Shown here one piece after another: positions 1 to 7,337 of a stretch of 64,000 bases of DNA. Made by a program: the position numbers and the translations under genes. The DNA comes from CAVVFX01 sp963747535 (GTDB taxonomy: Bacteria; Acidobacteriota; Terriglobia; Bryobacterales; Bryobacteraceae). The stretch spans positions 1 to 64,000 of the forward strand of contig CAVVFX010000002.1 in assembly GCA_963747535.1 (NCBI GenBank). The letters are read 5' to 3'. The notes beneath the pieces are model-generated. The model had not been told where the DNA came from and did not search any database. It worked only from the letters and a program-made list of their open reading frames with translations. The first letter of the stretch is position 1. The number at the start of each line of letters is the position of its first letter.

Positions 1-17
1 TGTGGCGCGCCACATAA

Positions 18-58
18 TATGCGTTATGTGGTCCCCAAAATTATGTGGCGTCCAGCGG
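18..58. repeat. RIT left 41-bp terminal inverted repeat
   Basis: This is an exact reverse complement of 3384-3424 over 41 bases. Identity stops on both sides (bases 17 and 59 do not match). It holds two direct copies of TTATGTGG, around 24-31 and 41-48, flanking a C4A4 tract. Confidence 0.95.
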
Positions 59-154
59 TTAAGTCGATTGGCTTGAACATCACGCATTCAGCGAACGCCA
101 CATAACTAAAACTCGATACTGATCGGGCATCCCCATTTCAAAGGAGGTCCGACT

Positions 155-1402
155 GTGTTCGAGACTTTATTCGAGTATCCTGCCATCGTCACTCGGCATC
201 GCGAGGGTCCGTTTGCGGAAGCCCGGGAGCGGTACCTGAATCATTGCGTTAGCCAAGGCCTGGCTCGCGCGACTTTACAACGTCACGCTCAAGAGCTCTT
301 AGTCATTGCCGAGCGAATCGACATCAACATCGGTTCGGCTATTAGCCCTTCCGCCATCGTGGCGGCCGCCGATCGTTGGGCTACTGAGCAGCACCAAAGG
401 CGACGTACACAAGACTTGCAGTGGTCGCGAGAGCTCTTCATTCGAACGGCGACGACATGGCTTCACTTCTTGCGACGTTTGGAAGAGCCCCAACCCAAGA
501 TCCTACCCTTTGCGGACCGTCTTGCCGACTTTGCCGCTTATCGACGAGATGAACGCGGCTTGTCTCCGGTCACCATCCGCAATCAGGGCTGGCATTTGGA
601 GAAGTTCTTGGGATGGATGGAGGATCAGAGCCGTTCCTTCGTCAATGTTTCTCTTGAAGATGTGGACGCTTTTCTGGCCAGCCATGGAAAGCAGGGTTGG
701 GGGCGCGTGTCAGTGGCCAGCAGCGCCAAAGCCTTGCGCGCGTTCTTTCGATACGCAGGTGTGCGCGGTTGGTGTGCGCCCAGCATCGCCGCCGGCATTG
801 ATGGTCCGCGTTTGTTTCGGCACGAAGGACTCCCGGTCGGCCCACCCTGGCCGGACGTGCGGCGATTGATCGCCAGCACTGAAGGCGATTCGGCACGCGA
901 TATCCGCGACCGAGCCATCCTGATGCTCTTGGCGACCTATGGTTTTCGCAGTGGTGAAGTGTCAGGCTTGTGCCTCGAGAATCTGAACTGGGAAAGCGAG
1001 ATGATTTCGATCACGCGTACCAAACCCCGGCGAGTTCAGGAATATCCCCTATGCAGAGAGACCGGCGAGGCTATCCTGCGATACCTGCAAAAGGTGCGTC
1101 CTCGTTGCGCGCGCCGGGAGGTTTTCCTCACCCTTAAGGCGCCGTATCGCCGGCTCTCACAAGGCGGTCTATACCATCTGGTCAGCACTCGCCTGGGTGC
1201 GTTGGGAATCCACGTTCCGCGCCGCGGGCCGCACTCGCTCCGGCATGCCTGCGCTGGCCATCTGTTGGGAGAGGGGTTTTCGCTGAAGGAAATAGGTGAT
1301 CACCTCGGGCACCGCAGCGCCTATGCAACCCGCATCTACGCCAAGGTGGATTTAGCTGGTTTGCGCGAGGTTGCGGCTTTTGACTTAGGAGGGCTGCGAT
1401 GA
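155..1402 (+). CDS. RIT tyrosine recombinase A
   Basis: Site-specific tyrosine recombinase of 415 aa, first of the trio. Visible catalytic residues are the first Arg in YGFRSGEV, the H-x-x-R box in HSLRHACAGHLL, the His of LGHRSAYATRIY and the nucleophilic Tyr of RIYAK. The N-terminal half is a SAM-like core-binding region with two segments. The start is GTG at 155, preceded by AAGGAGG at 141-147. The ORF ends in an ATGA overlap with the next recombinase, which implies translational coupling. A near-identical C-terminus (KVDLAGLREVA, FDLGGLR) reappears as a remnant near 58.7 kb on the minus strand. All catalytic positions are intact, so it is probably active. Confidence 0.92.
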   Translation: MFETLFEYPAIVTRHREGPFAEARERYLNHCVSQGLARATLQRHAQELLVIAERIDINIGSAISPSAIVAAADRWATEQHQRRRTQDLQWSRELFIRTATTWLHFLRRLEEPQPKILPFADRLADFAAYRRDERGLSPVTIRNQGWHLEKFLGWMEDQSRSFVNVSLEDVDAFLASHGKQGWGRVSVASSAKALRAFFRYAGVRGWCAPSIAAGIDGPRLFRHEGLPVGPPWPDVRRLIASTEGDSARDIRDRAILMLLATYGFRSGEVSGLCLENLNWESEMISITRTKPRRVQEYPLCRETGEAILRYLQKVRPRCARREVFLTLKAPYRRLSQGGLYHLVSTRLGALGIHVPRRGPHSLRHACAGHLLGEGFSLKEIGDHLGHRSAYATRIYAKVDLAGLREVAAFDLGGLR

Positions 1403-2340
1403 AACTGGCCACTCTAACCACTTTGTACGTTGACTACAAACAGTCCATGGGCATGCGGTTCCACACCGAAGCCCGCACCTTGCGGTCGTTTTGTCGAACT
1501 ATGGGCGACATCAGCGTGGCAGAAGTCTCCGCTGATTCTGTGCACGCCTATATCGCGGGGACAGGCCCCATCACGCGCTTCTGGCATCGTAAACACGAAG
1601 TGCTCTGCGGCTTCTACCGTTTCGCCATGGCACGGGGATTCGCCGTTATGTCGCCCCTTCCCAAAATCGTTCCCCAACCACCGCAGTTTGTTCCCTACAT
1701 CTTCTCGCATGCGGAACTTCAGCGATTGCTCGACGCCTCCGTCTGTTGTCAGAGTTCACGCAGTAAGCTCCAGCCTTACACCTGCCGCATGCTCGTCTTG
1801 CTGCTGTACGGAGCGGGACTGCGCATTAGTGAAGCGCTTTCCCTGACTCTTGCCGATGTGGATCTGCCCGAGGGCATTCTCACCATTCGGGAAAGTAAAT
1901 TCTACAAGTCACGGCTGGTGCCTATGGGTTCTGCTCTTACCGGCGCCTTGGGGGACTACGTGGCTCAACGTTCCAAGGATCACCCCACACAGTTGCGTCT
2001 GGAGTCGGCGCTGTTCCTCACCCGCACTGCGACTCCGACGAAACGTAACACCGCAGAGAACATCTTCAGCCGGCTGCGAATCCGCGCCGACGTTTTGCGC
2101 TCCGATGGATGCCGTTATCAGCCGCGCCTGCACGACCTCAGGCACGCCTTCGCAGTGCATCGTCTCATTTCCTGGTATCGCCAGGGAGCAGACGTGCAAC
2201 GCCTGCTCCCACAACTAGCGACTTACCTCGGCCACATTCACATCGCGACTACCCAGCGTTACCTCACCATGACTCCTGAATTACTGCAGGAGGCCAGCCG
2301 GCGTTTTGAGCACTACGCCCAGGAGGGACAGCGTGAATAA
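1399..2340 (+). CDS. RIT tyrosine recombinase B
   Basis: Tyrosine recombinase of 313 aa, the second gene of the trio. Catalytic motifs visible: Arg in GAGLRISEA, Lys in ESKFYKSR, HDLRHAFAVHRL (H-x-x-R), YLGHIHIATTQRYL (second His and Tyr nucleophile). The ATG overlaps the stop of the preceding gene (ATGA at 1399-1402). The N-terminal core-binding domain is short. It is expected to act with recombinases A and C at the element ends. The first ~35 residues are echoed in the degenerate copy at about 58.57-58.67 kb. Confidence 0.92.
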   Translation: MKLATLTTLYVDYKQSMGMRFHTEARTLRSFCRTMGDISVAEVSADSVHAYIAGTGPITRFWHRKHEVLCGFYRFAMARGFAVMSPLPKIVPQPPQFVPYIFSHAELQRLLDASVCCQSSRSKLQPYTCRMLVLLLYGAGLRISEALSLTLADVDLPEGILTIRESKFYKSRLVPMGSALTGALGDYVAQRSKDHPTQLRLESALFLTRTATPTKRNTAENIFSRLRIRADVLRSDGCRYQPRLHDLRHAFAVHRLISWYRQGADVQRLLPQLATYLGHIHIATTQRYLTMTPELLQEASRRFEHYAQEGQRE

Positions 2341-3328
2341 TCTAACATTGCTGGGACCTTGGGTGCGGAGATTTCTGCTCGAACATCTGGTGGCCGAGCG
2401 CAATCTGGCGCGCAATACACAACGTAGTTACCGCGATACCCTGGTGCTGCTGATTTCCTTTATCTCTGGCAAACTGACCCGAGCCGTCGACCGACTGACC
2501 GTGGTCGACATATCGACGGATCTGGTGCGTCTTTTTCTGACGGACTTGGAACAGTCGCGGAAGTGTACAATCAGCACTCGCAACCAGCGCTTGGCTGCGG
2601 TGCATGCTCTCGCTCGTTTCGTGGGAGAACACAGTCCGGAACACATCGACTGGTGTGGTCAGATCCGTTCAATCCCATTTAAGAAAACCAACAAGGCAAT
2701 CGTCCCCTATTTGGATAAACCGCAGATGGATGCTCTGATCGCTTCCCCCGACCGGCAAACTGCCCAAGGCCGCCGCGATCACGCTTTGCTGCTATTTCTC
2801 TACAACTCCGGCACTCGTGCCCAGGAAGCCGCACAGTTGCCCGTGAGCGAACTGGACTTGGCTGGTTGTTCCGTGAAAATCCGGGGTAAGGGTGGAAAAG
2901 AGCGGCAATGTCCTTTGTGGCCGAGTACGGTTAATGAACTCAAAGTTCTCATTACCAGCCGCTCTCCGGCCGCATGTGTCTTTCTCAATCGCTGCGGTCA
3001 TCCGATAACAAGATTCGGCATCCACACGCTGGTCGAGCGATATGTCAGCAAAGCTCAGGTCCAAATGCCCTCACTGGCGGAAAAACGGGTCAGTCCCCAC
3101 ACGATCCGCCACACCACAGCCACACACCTGCTCCGCGCCGGCGTGGACATCAATACGATTCGCGCCTGGCTCGGGCATGTCTCTCTCGACACTACCAACA
3201 TCTACGCAGAGATGGATCTGGAGATGAAAGCCAAGGCTCTGGCCAAGTGTGAAGTTGTCGAGGCCGATAAACCAGCGCGCCGCTGGCGGGATGATCCGGC
3301 CCTGATGACGTTTTTGCGCGCGCTTTAG
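2333..3328 (+). CDS. RIT tyrosine recombinase C
   Basis: Tyrosine recombinase of 331 aa, third of the trio and closest to ordinary XerC/D-like enzymes. Motifs: Arg in NSGTRAQEA, Lys in KGGKERQ, HTIRHTTATHLL, WLGHVSLDTTNIYAE with the Tyr nucleophile. The GTG at 2333 was chosen because AGGAGGG lies at 2321-2327. A longer reading from TTG 2306 would only extend back through the preceding gene. The 8-bp overlap with gene B (stop 2338-2340) fits translational coupling. The gene ends 55 bp before the right inverted repeat. Confidence 0.9.
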   Translation: MNNLTLLGPWVRRFLLEHLVAERNLARNTQRSYRDTLVLLISFISGKLTRAVDRLTVVDISTDLVRLFLTDLEQSRKCTISTRNQRLAAVHALARFVGEHSPEHIDWCGQIRSIPFKKTNKAIVPYLDKPQMDALIASPDRQTAQGRRDHALLLFLYNSGTRAQEAAQLPVSELDLAGCSVKIRGKGGKERQCPLWPSTVNELKVLITSRSPAACVFLNRCGHPITRFGIHTLVERYVSKAQVQMPSLAEKRVSPHTIRHTTATHLLRAGVDINTIRAWLGHVSLDTTNIYAEMDLEMKAKALAKCEVVEADKPARRWRDDPALMTFLRAL

Positions 3329-3383
3329 CCGTGAAGTTATGTGGCGTTCAGTGCGATCGCGTCTATGAATCACCGGGGGTTGT

Positions 3384-3424
3384 CCGCTGGACGCCACATA
3401 ATTTTGGGGACCACATAACGCATA
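3384..3424. repeat. RIT right 41-bp terminal inverted repeat
   Basis: Perfect inverted copy of 18-58. Its outermost six bases (TATGCG read on the minus strand) also fit the start of group II intron domain V, so the exact element/target boundary is ambiguous by about 6 bp. Confidence 0.95.
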
Positions 3425-3430
3425 CGGTTC
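3419..3430 (-). ncRNA. 5' arm of group II intron domain V (truncated)
   Basis: Minus-strand GAACCGTATGCG follows the RT stop codon immediately and fits the invariant first arm of domain V. In related introns this stretch is often read as E-P-Y-A after a conserved HPR, and here too it follows HPR-stop. The partner arm (CGCACGTACGGTTC type) is absent because the RIT element starts here. Confidence 0.65.
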
Positions 3431-5101
3431 TTACCTTGGATGTGACGCGTTGCGTCTGGCGTCGAAACGTTCGTCCGGATAAGCATGTACAACGTGCGGA
3501 ATGGGCAGCCAGTGGTCGAAGATGGGACTCAGCTTGCCCCATGTGGGTCGCCGTTGGCTACGATGGCACAGGGTTTTGTACCATAGGCGCGCCACCTGGT
3601 ACCGAAATCGGGTCAGCGTTGGCAAGTTCCCAGGCACCGCGTGGTATTGATAGTAACCGCGCAGAACGCTCTGCAGCCATTCGCCGACTTGCGCGATCGG
3701 CGCGTGCATTCTCCGACGCAGTTCCTGCTTGAGTTCTTGCAGTTTCCTCCGTCTTCGTTTGCCGTCCGTAATGCGCTTTATCTCGAATCTGCCCAGCCTG
3801 TTGCTCCCGCAGATATGTTGGAACCCCAGGAAGGTGAACGACTCCGGTTTTCTCTCTTCACGTTCAGCCCGGTTGATCTTGGCAAACCGCCCGAATCGGA
3901 TCAGCCGTGTCTTTTCTTCATTCAGCTCCAGTCCATACTCGCGCAGATGCTCCTTCAAATCGCGAAGGTAGCGCTCTGCCTCGTCTTGGCGTTCGAAGCC
4001 AAGGATGGCGTCGTCCGCATAGCGCGCGATGGTAACGTCGCCACGGGCCGCCCTCCTCCACTGATCGGTCCATTGATCGAGAACATAGTGCAGGTACACG
4101 TTGGACAGCAGTGGCGATGCCACTGAGCCTTGCGGCGTCCCTACCTCTGTTTCCGACCAGACACCGTCCTCCATTACTCCTGCTTCCAACCATTTACGGA
4201 GGATGCGCAGGACTCTGGGGTCGGCCACTCGCTGCTCGACTAACTGGATCAGTTTCTCGTGCGAAATGTTATCGAAGAAACTTCTTAGATCCAGATCGAG
4301 AATCCAGTTCACCTTCTTCCGCTTGATCGCCACGTACAGTGCATCGAGCGCCATATGTTGATTGCGCCCTGGCCGAAAACCGTAAGAAAACCCTCGAAAG
4401 TCCTCTTCATAGATTGCGTTGAGAACCGTGACCATGGCTTGTTGGACAATCTTGTCCTCCAGAGCCGCGATCCCCAATGGCCGTTGCTTGCCATTGGCTT
4501 TCTTGATCCAGTGTCTCCTGGACGGCTGTGGTCGATAACTTCCGCGGTGCACCTGGCTGTGTAGATCGTTTAGTCTGTCCTCCAGCCCGATGGCATACTC
4601 TTTCCATGTCACCCCGTCTATCCCCGGTGCTGCCTTTCGCTTCAGGGCGTAAAAGCTCTCCCGTAGTAAGTTCAAGGTCATATGGTGGAGCAGTGCAGTG
4701 AACCGTTCTTGCTTATTCTTTCGTGCTCTTTCCCGCACACCCTGTAATCCCTGGGACACCTTTTCCCCGCTCTGGGTCAGGCCAGTGTTAGATTCCATGA
4801 TGTTCTCCTTGGTCACCGGCCTTCCCTCCCCCTCCTCCGCCGGCCATGTCTCCATCGCCTTTGTTCAGTGGTTCGTAGGTACTATGCCGACGTTCGACTC
4901 CTCGCCAGCGTCCATGCCCGGATTGCGCTTTTGGCTTCCCGGGCCGTTCCGATGGCGGATTAGCCCCGGATGCCGACGAGGTCTCTCGGTTCTCGCGCGT
5001 GTAGTTTCTCGACGTGCGTAAGGCTCCCGGACTACGCTGGACCTGCTCCGGACTCGCGTATATCGTCATGCGGCAGTGTTGCCTTCCCGTTGCAAGCACA
5101 C
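3425..5101 (-). mobile_element. Group II intron, interrupted in domain V by the RIT element
   Basis: On the minus strand an intron-encoded reverse transcriptase (3431-4798) lies in a G-rich structured leader. It is followed directly by GAACCGTATGCG (plus 3419-3430), which matches the 5' arm of bacterial group II domain V (consensus GAGCCGTATGCG). The RIT end starts there, so the loop and 3' arm of domain V and all of domain VI are missing on this side. The best 5' splice candidate is GTGTGCTTGC starting at 5101 (GUGYG rule). That boundary is an inference from sequence pattern only, with no folded structure. The intron should be unable to splice unless RIT excises precisely. Confidence 0.72.
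3431..4798 (-). CDS. ltrA: Group II intron reverse transcriptase/maturase
   Basis: Intron-encoded protein of 455 aa that would reverse-transcribe the intron RNA and act as its maturase. RT blocks are seen in order: GIDGVTW (RT0/1), RPLGIAALEDKIVQQA (RT2), YGFRPGRNQHMALDA (RT3), DLDLRSFFDNISHEKL (catalytic Asp), GTPQGSVASPLLSN, and the active site IARYADDAILGF (YADD). These are followed by the thumb/X region with LRGYYQYHAVPGN. No HNH endonuclease domain is visible after X. The ATG at 4798 was chosen because AAGGAG lies upstream of it at suitable spacing. A longer frame to 4855 has no such site. The ORF looks intact, although the intron RNA is interrupted 3 bp after its stop. Confidence 0.9.
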   Translation of the reverse strand: MESNTGLTQSGEKVSQGLQGVRERARKNKQERFTALLHHMTLNLLRESFYALKRKAAPGIDGVTWKEYAIGLEDRLNDLHSQVHRGSYRPQPSRRHWIKKANGKQRPLGIAALEDKIVQQAMVTVLNAIYEEDFRGFSYGFRPGRNQHMALDALYVAIKRKKVNWILDLDLRSFFDNISHEKLIQLVEQRVADPRVLRILRKWLEAGVMEDGVWSETEVGTPQGSVASPLLSNVYLHYVLDQWTDQWRRAARGDVTIARYADDAILGFERQDEAERYLRDLKEHLREYGLELNEEKTRLIRFGRFAKINRAEREERKPESFTFLGFQHICGSNRLGRFEIKRITDGKRRRRKLQELKQELRRRMHAPIAQVGEWLQSVLRGYYQYHAVPGNLPTLTRFRYQVARLWYKTLCHRSQRRPTWGKLSPIFDHWLPIPHVVHAYPDERFDARRNASHPR

Positions 5102-5436
5102 GGTCGGCGTCCAGATTGCGTTTTTCGAAGCTCATTTCCTCGCCCGTCGATGCCTCTGTCTACGCTTCACCCGGCACCTCGCGGTACCCGGCGCAAGACT
5201 CGAGGTCAAGATGGTCGCTACTCCTTTCTTGTGGGGCTCTTTCATCCCCGACTACACGCCGGTTTATCCCGACGATTGCGCTTGCTTACGCGCGCGGCTC
5301 AGTAGCGCTAATTCTGAGCTGGGACTGTTTACGGTGCGTCGCCCAGGGCGGCTGCTGCGCAGCCGGGCAGACCACAAAAACGATGGTCCGCCGTACGGGA
5401 GACCGATTGGGTTGGACACTATACAATGAGGTCTCT
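5102..5436. other. Exon-side intergenic region upstream of the sulfatase
   Basis: No coding region could be supported here. Open frames across it on both strands lack family features. The sulfatase frame is open back to 5014, but the Tat signal at 5437 marks the real start. It holds REP-like repeat copy A (5350-5396). What interrupted exon the intron entered cannot be told. Confidence 0.5.
5350..5396. repeat. REP-like double-hairpin repeat, copy A
   Basis: Hairpin GGCTGCTGCGCAGCC is followed by GCAGACCA-N9-TGGTCCGC, an imperfect second hairpin around a CAAAAACGA loop. Copies B (9242-9291) and C (54413-54460) share the same two-stem layout and the ACCACAAAAA...CGATGGT core. Found 40 bp upstream of the sulfatase start. 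Confidence 0.8.
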
Positions 5437-7071
5437 ATGAAACGCAGGGACTTTGTCAAGATTGCAACTGCTGGCGCAGCGGGTGCAGTCAGTTCTTTTT
5501 CGGCGGCACCGAAGCGCCCCAACATCATCGTCATGATGGCGGACGATATGGGTTTCAGCGACTTGGGTTGCTATGGCAGCGAGATCCAAACCCCCAATAT
5601 CGACAGCATGGCTCAATCCGGCGTGCGCTTCACGCATTTCCGCAACACGGCGCGATGCTGTCCGAGCCGCACAAGCCTGCTCACAGGACTCTACGCGCAC
5701 CAGGCGGGCATCGGCCACATGGTGAATCCCCGCCCGACGCTGCCGGGCTATCAGGGCGACCTCAATCATAGCTGCGTGACCCTGGCGCAGGTGTTGAAGG
5801 GCGCGGGCTACCAGACCATGATGAGCGGCAAGTGGCACGTGACGCCCAATAACGGCAAGAAGCACAACTGGCCGTTGCAACGCGGCTTTGATCGCTATTT
5901 CGGTATTATCGCCGGCGCTGCCAGCTACTATCAGCCATTTACGTTGACGCGCGACAACGAACCCATCGAAGCCGAGGGCAAGGACTTCTACCTTACCGAC
6001 GCCATCGGACAAAACGCCGCAAAGTATATCGAAGACGCGGCGAAGCGCCTCGAACCGTTCTTCCTGTACACCGCGTTCACCTCTCCGCACTGGCCGCTGC
6101 ACGCGTTTGAAAGCGACATCGAGCGCCATCGCGGCCGTTACCGGGATGGCTGGGACGCGCTGCGCGAGGAGCGTCATCAGAGGCAGATCAAGATGGGACT
6201 CGTCGACGCGAAATGGGGCATCACACCGCGCGACGAAGAAGTCCCTGCCTGGAAGGACGCGCCTGACCGGGAGTGGTACCAGCGCCGCATGGAGGTCTAC
6301 TCAGCGCAAATCGACCGCATGGACCGCAATGTGGGTGCCATTCTCGATGCCCTTCGCCGCACAGGACGGGATCAGGACACCCTGATTTTGTTTTTGGCCG
6401 ACAATGGCGGCTGCGCTGAAGAACTGGCCGCGGGGAAACTCAATAACAACAGCCCCAAACAGGCGCGCGATGGACGTCCCATGCGGCCGGGCAATTCGCC
6501 CTCGATCATGCCGGGCGGTGAGGACACCTTCTCCAGCTATGGGATCGCATGGGCCAACGCATCCAATACGCCGTTCCGCCGCTACAAACACTGGGTTCAC
6601 GAAGGCGGTATCGCTACTCCGTTTATTGCGCGCTGGCCGGGCAGCATCGAACATCGCGGCGCGCTCACACACGAAAGCGGGCACATCATCGATCTCATGG
6701 CCACCTGCGTCGATGTGGCCGGCGCGCGCTACCCCGAGAGCTTCAATGGCGAGCGCATCCTCCCCATGGAGGGGCGCAGCCTGACTCCAGCCTTCCACGG
6801 GAAAAAGATCGCGCGCAGCGAGGCGTTCTATTGGGAGCACGAGGGGAACCGTGCCATGGTAGACGGACGTTTCAAGCTGGTCTCGCGCTTCCCGAATCGC
6901 TGGGAGTTGTACGATCTGGAAGCCGATCGCTGTGAAATGCGCGATCTCGCAGGCTCTGATTCGTCGCGCCTCGCAAGCATGACCAGCCGCTATGTCAGCT
7001 GGACCCAACGCTGCAACGTTCTCCCGTGGGACGAGGTGAAAAAGATCGCGGCAACGGACGCGGGCGGGTAG
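5437..7071 (+). CDS. Tat-exported sulfatase (arylsulfatase/N-sulfatase family)
   Basis: Formylglycine-dependent sulfatase of 544 aa, expected to cleave sulfate esters of polysaccharides outside the cytoplasm. The N-terminus MKRRDFVKIATAGAAGA is a twin-arginine signal. Metal ligands sit in MADDMGF (Asp36/37). The sulfatase signature CCPSRTSLLTG holds the formylglycine precursor Cys74 in C-x-P-S-R context, and SGKWH and LADNGG supply further active-site and Ca-binding residues. The ATG at 5437 is preceded by GAGG and was preferred over the open frame back to 5014 because it starts the Tat signal. No maturase gene is visible nearby. The substrate cannot be deduced. Length is normal for the family. 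Confidence 0.92.
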   Translation: MKRRDFVKIATAGAAGAVSSFSAAPKRPNIIVMMADDMGFSDLGCYGSEIQTPNIDSMAQSGVRFTHFRNTARCCPSRTSLLTGLYAHQAGIGHMVNPRPTLPGYQGDLNHSCVTLAQVLKGAGYQTMMSGKWHVTPNNGKKHNWPLQRGFDRYFGIIAGAASYYQPFTLTRDNEPIEAEGKDFYLTDAIGQNAAKYIEDAAKRLEPFFLYTAFTSPHWPLHAFESDIERHRGRYRDGWDALREERHQRQIKMGLVDAKWGITPRDEEVPAWKDAPDREWYQRRMEVYSAQIDRMDRNVGAILDALRRTGRDQDTLILFLADNGGCAEELAAGKLNNNSPKQARDGRPMRPGNSPSIMPGGEDTFSSYGIAWANASNTPFRRYKHWVHEGGIATPFIARWPGSIEHRGALTHESGHIIDLMATCVDVAGARYPESFNGERILPMEGRSLTPAFHGKKIARSEAFYWEHEGNRAMVDGRFKLVSRFPNRWELYDLEADRCEMRDLAGSDSSRLASMTSRYVSWTQRCNVLPWDEVKKIAATDAGG

Positions 7072-7337
7072 CTCCGGCCGCTACCGATCGATCTACCGGC
7101 CGTCTGAACCGCGTTTACTAATAGGCTGTGCCCACGCTCGACCAAGGTTGAAACACTCACGGAGGGTTATTGGGCTGCGGATACGTGCCACGGCGGATGC
7201 AAACAAATGGGAGGCGGCAAGGATTGCCCCTAAGCATCGAAAGCGGGAGCGTGTCGACGGCGGCATAAAGGCCGACACGAGTGCGACGCAGTCCAGGCGG
7301 ACCGCCCCACCAAGCCCCGTTACACTGGAGTGAAGTA
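7072..7337. other. Intergenic region, nothing recognised
   Basis: A 266-bp spacer between the sulfatase and the topoisomerase-helicase gene. No gene, hairpin-plus-U terminator or convincing promoter was seen. Confidence 0.5.

Larger units (their letters stand above)
1..3424 (+). mobile_element. RIT (recombinase-in-trio) element
   Basis: Three consecutive tyrosine recombinase genes on the plus strand overlap at their stop/start codons (155-1402, 1399-2340, 2333-3328). They are bounded by a perfect 41-bp inverted repeat (18-58 and 3384-3424) and a 14-bp subterminal inverted repeat (93-106 and 3336-3349). The order and the overlaps are those known for RIT elements. A TTATGTGG core, or its complement, recurs at both ends and is probably the recombinase binding unit. 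The right end lies 6 bp from a group II intron ORF and splits the intron's domain V. The left end may extend beyond base 1, because another copy of the core lies at 8-17 outside the 41-bp repeat. Confidence 0.88.

Noticed and set aside
5014..5436. N-terminal extension of the sulfatase frame
   Set aside because: It would put 141 residues before a clear Tat signal and runs into intron sequence and a REP-like repeat.
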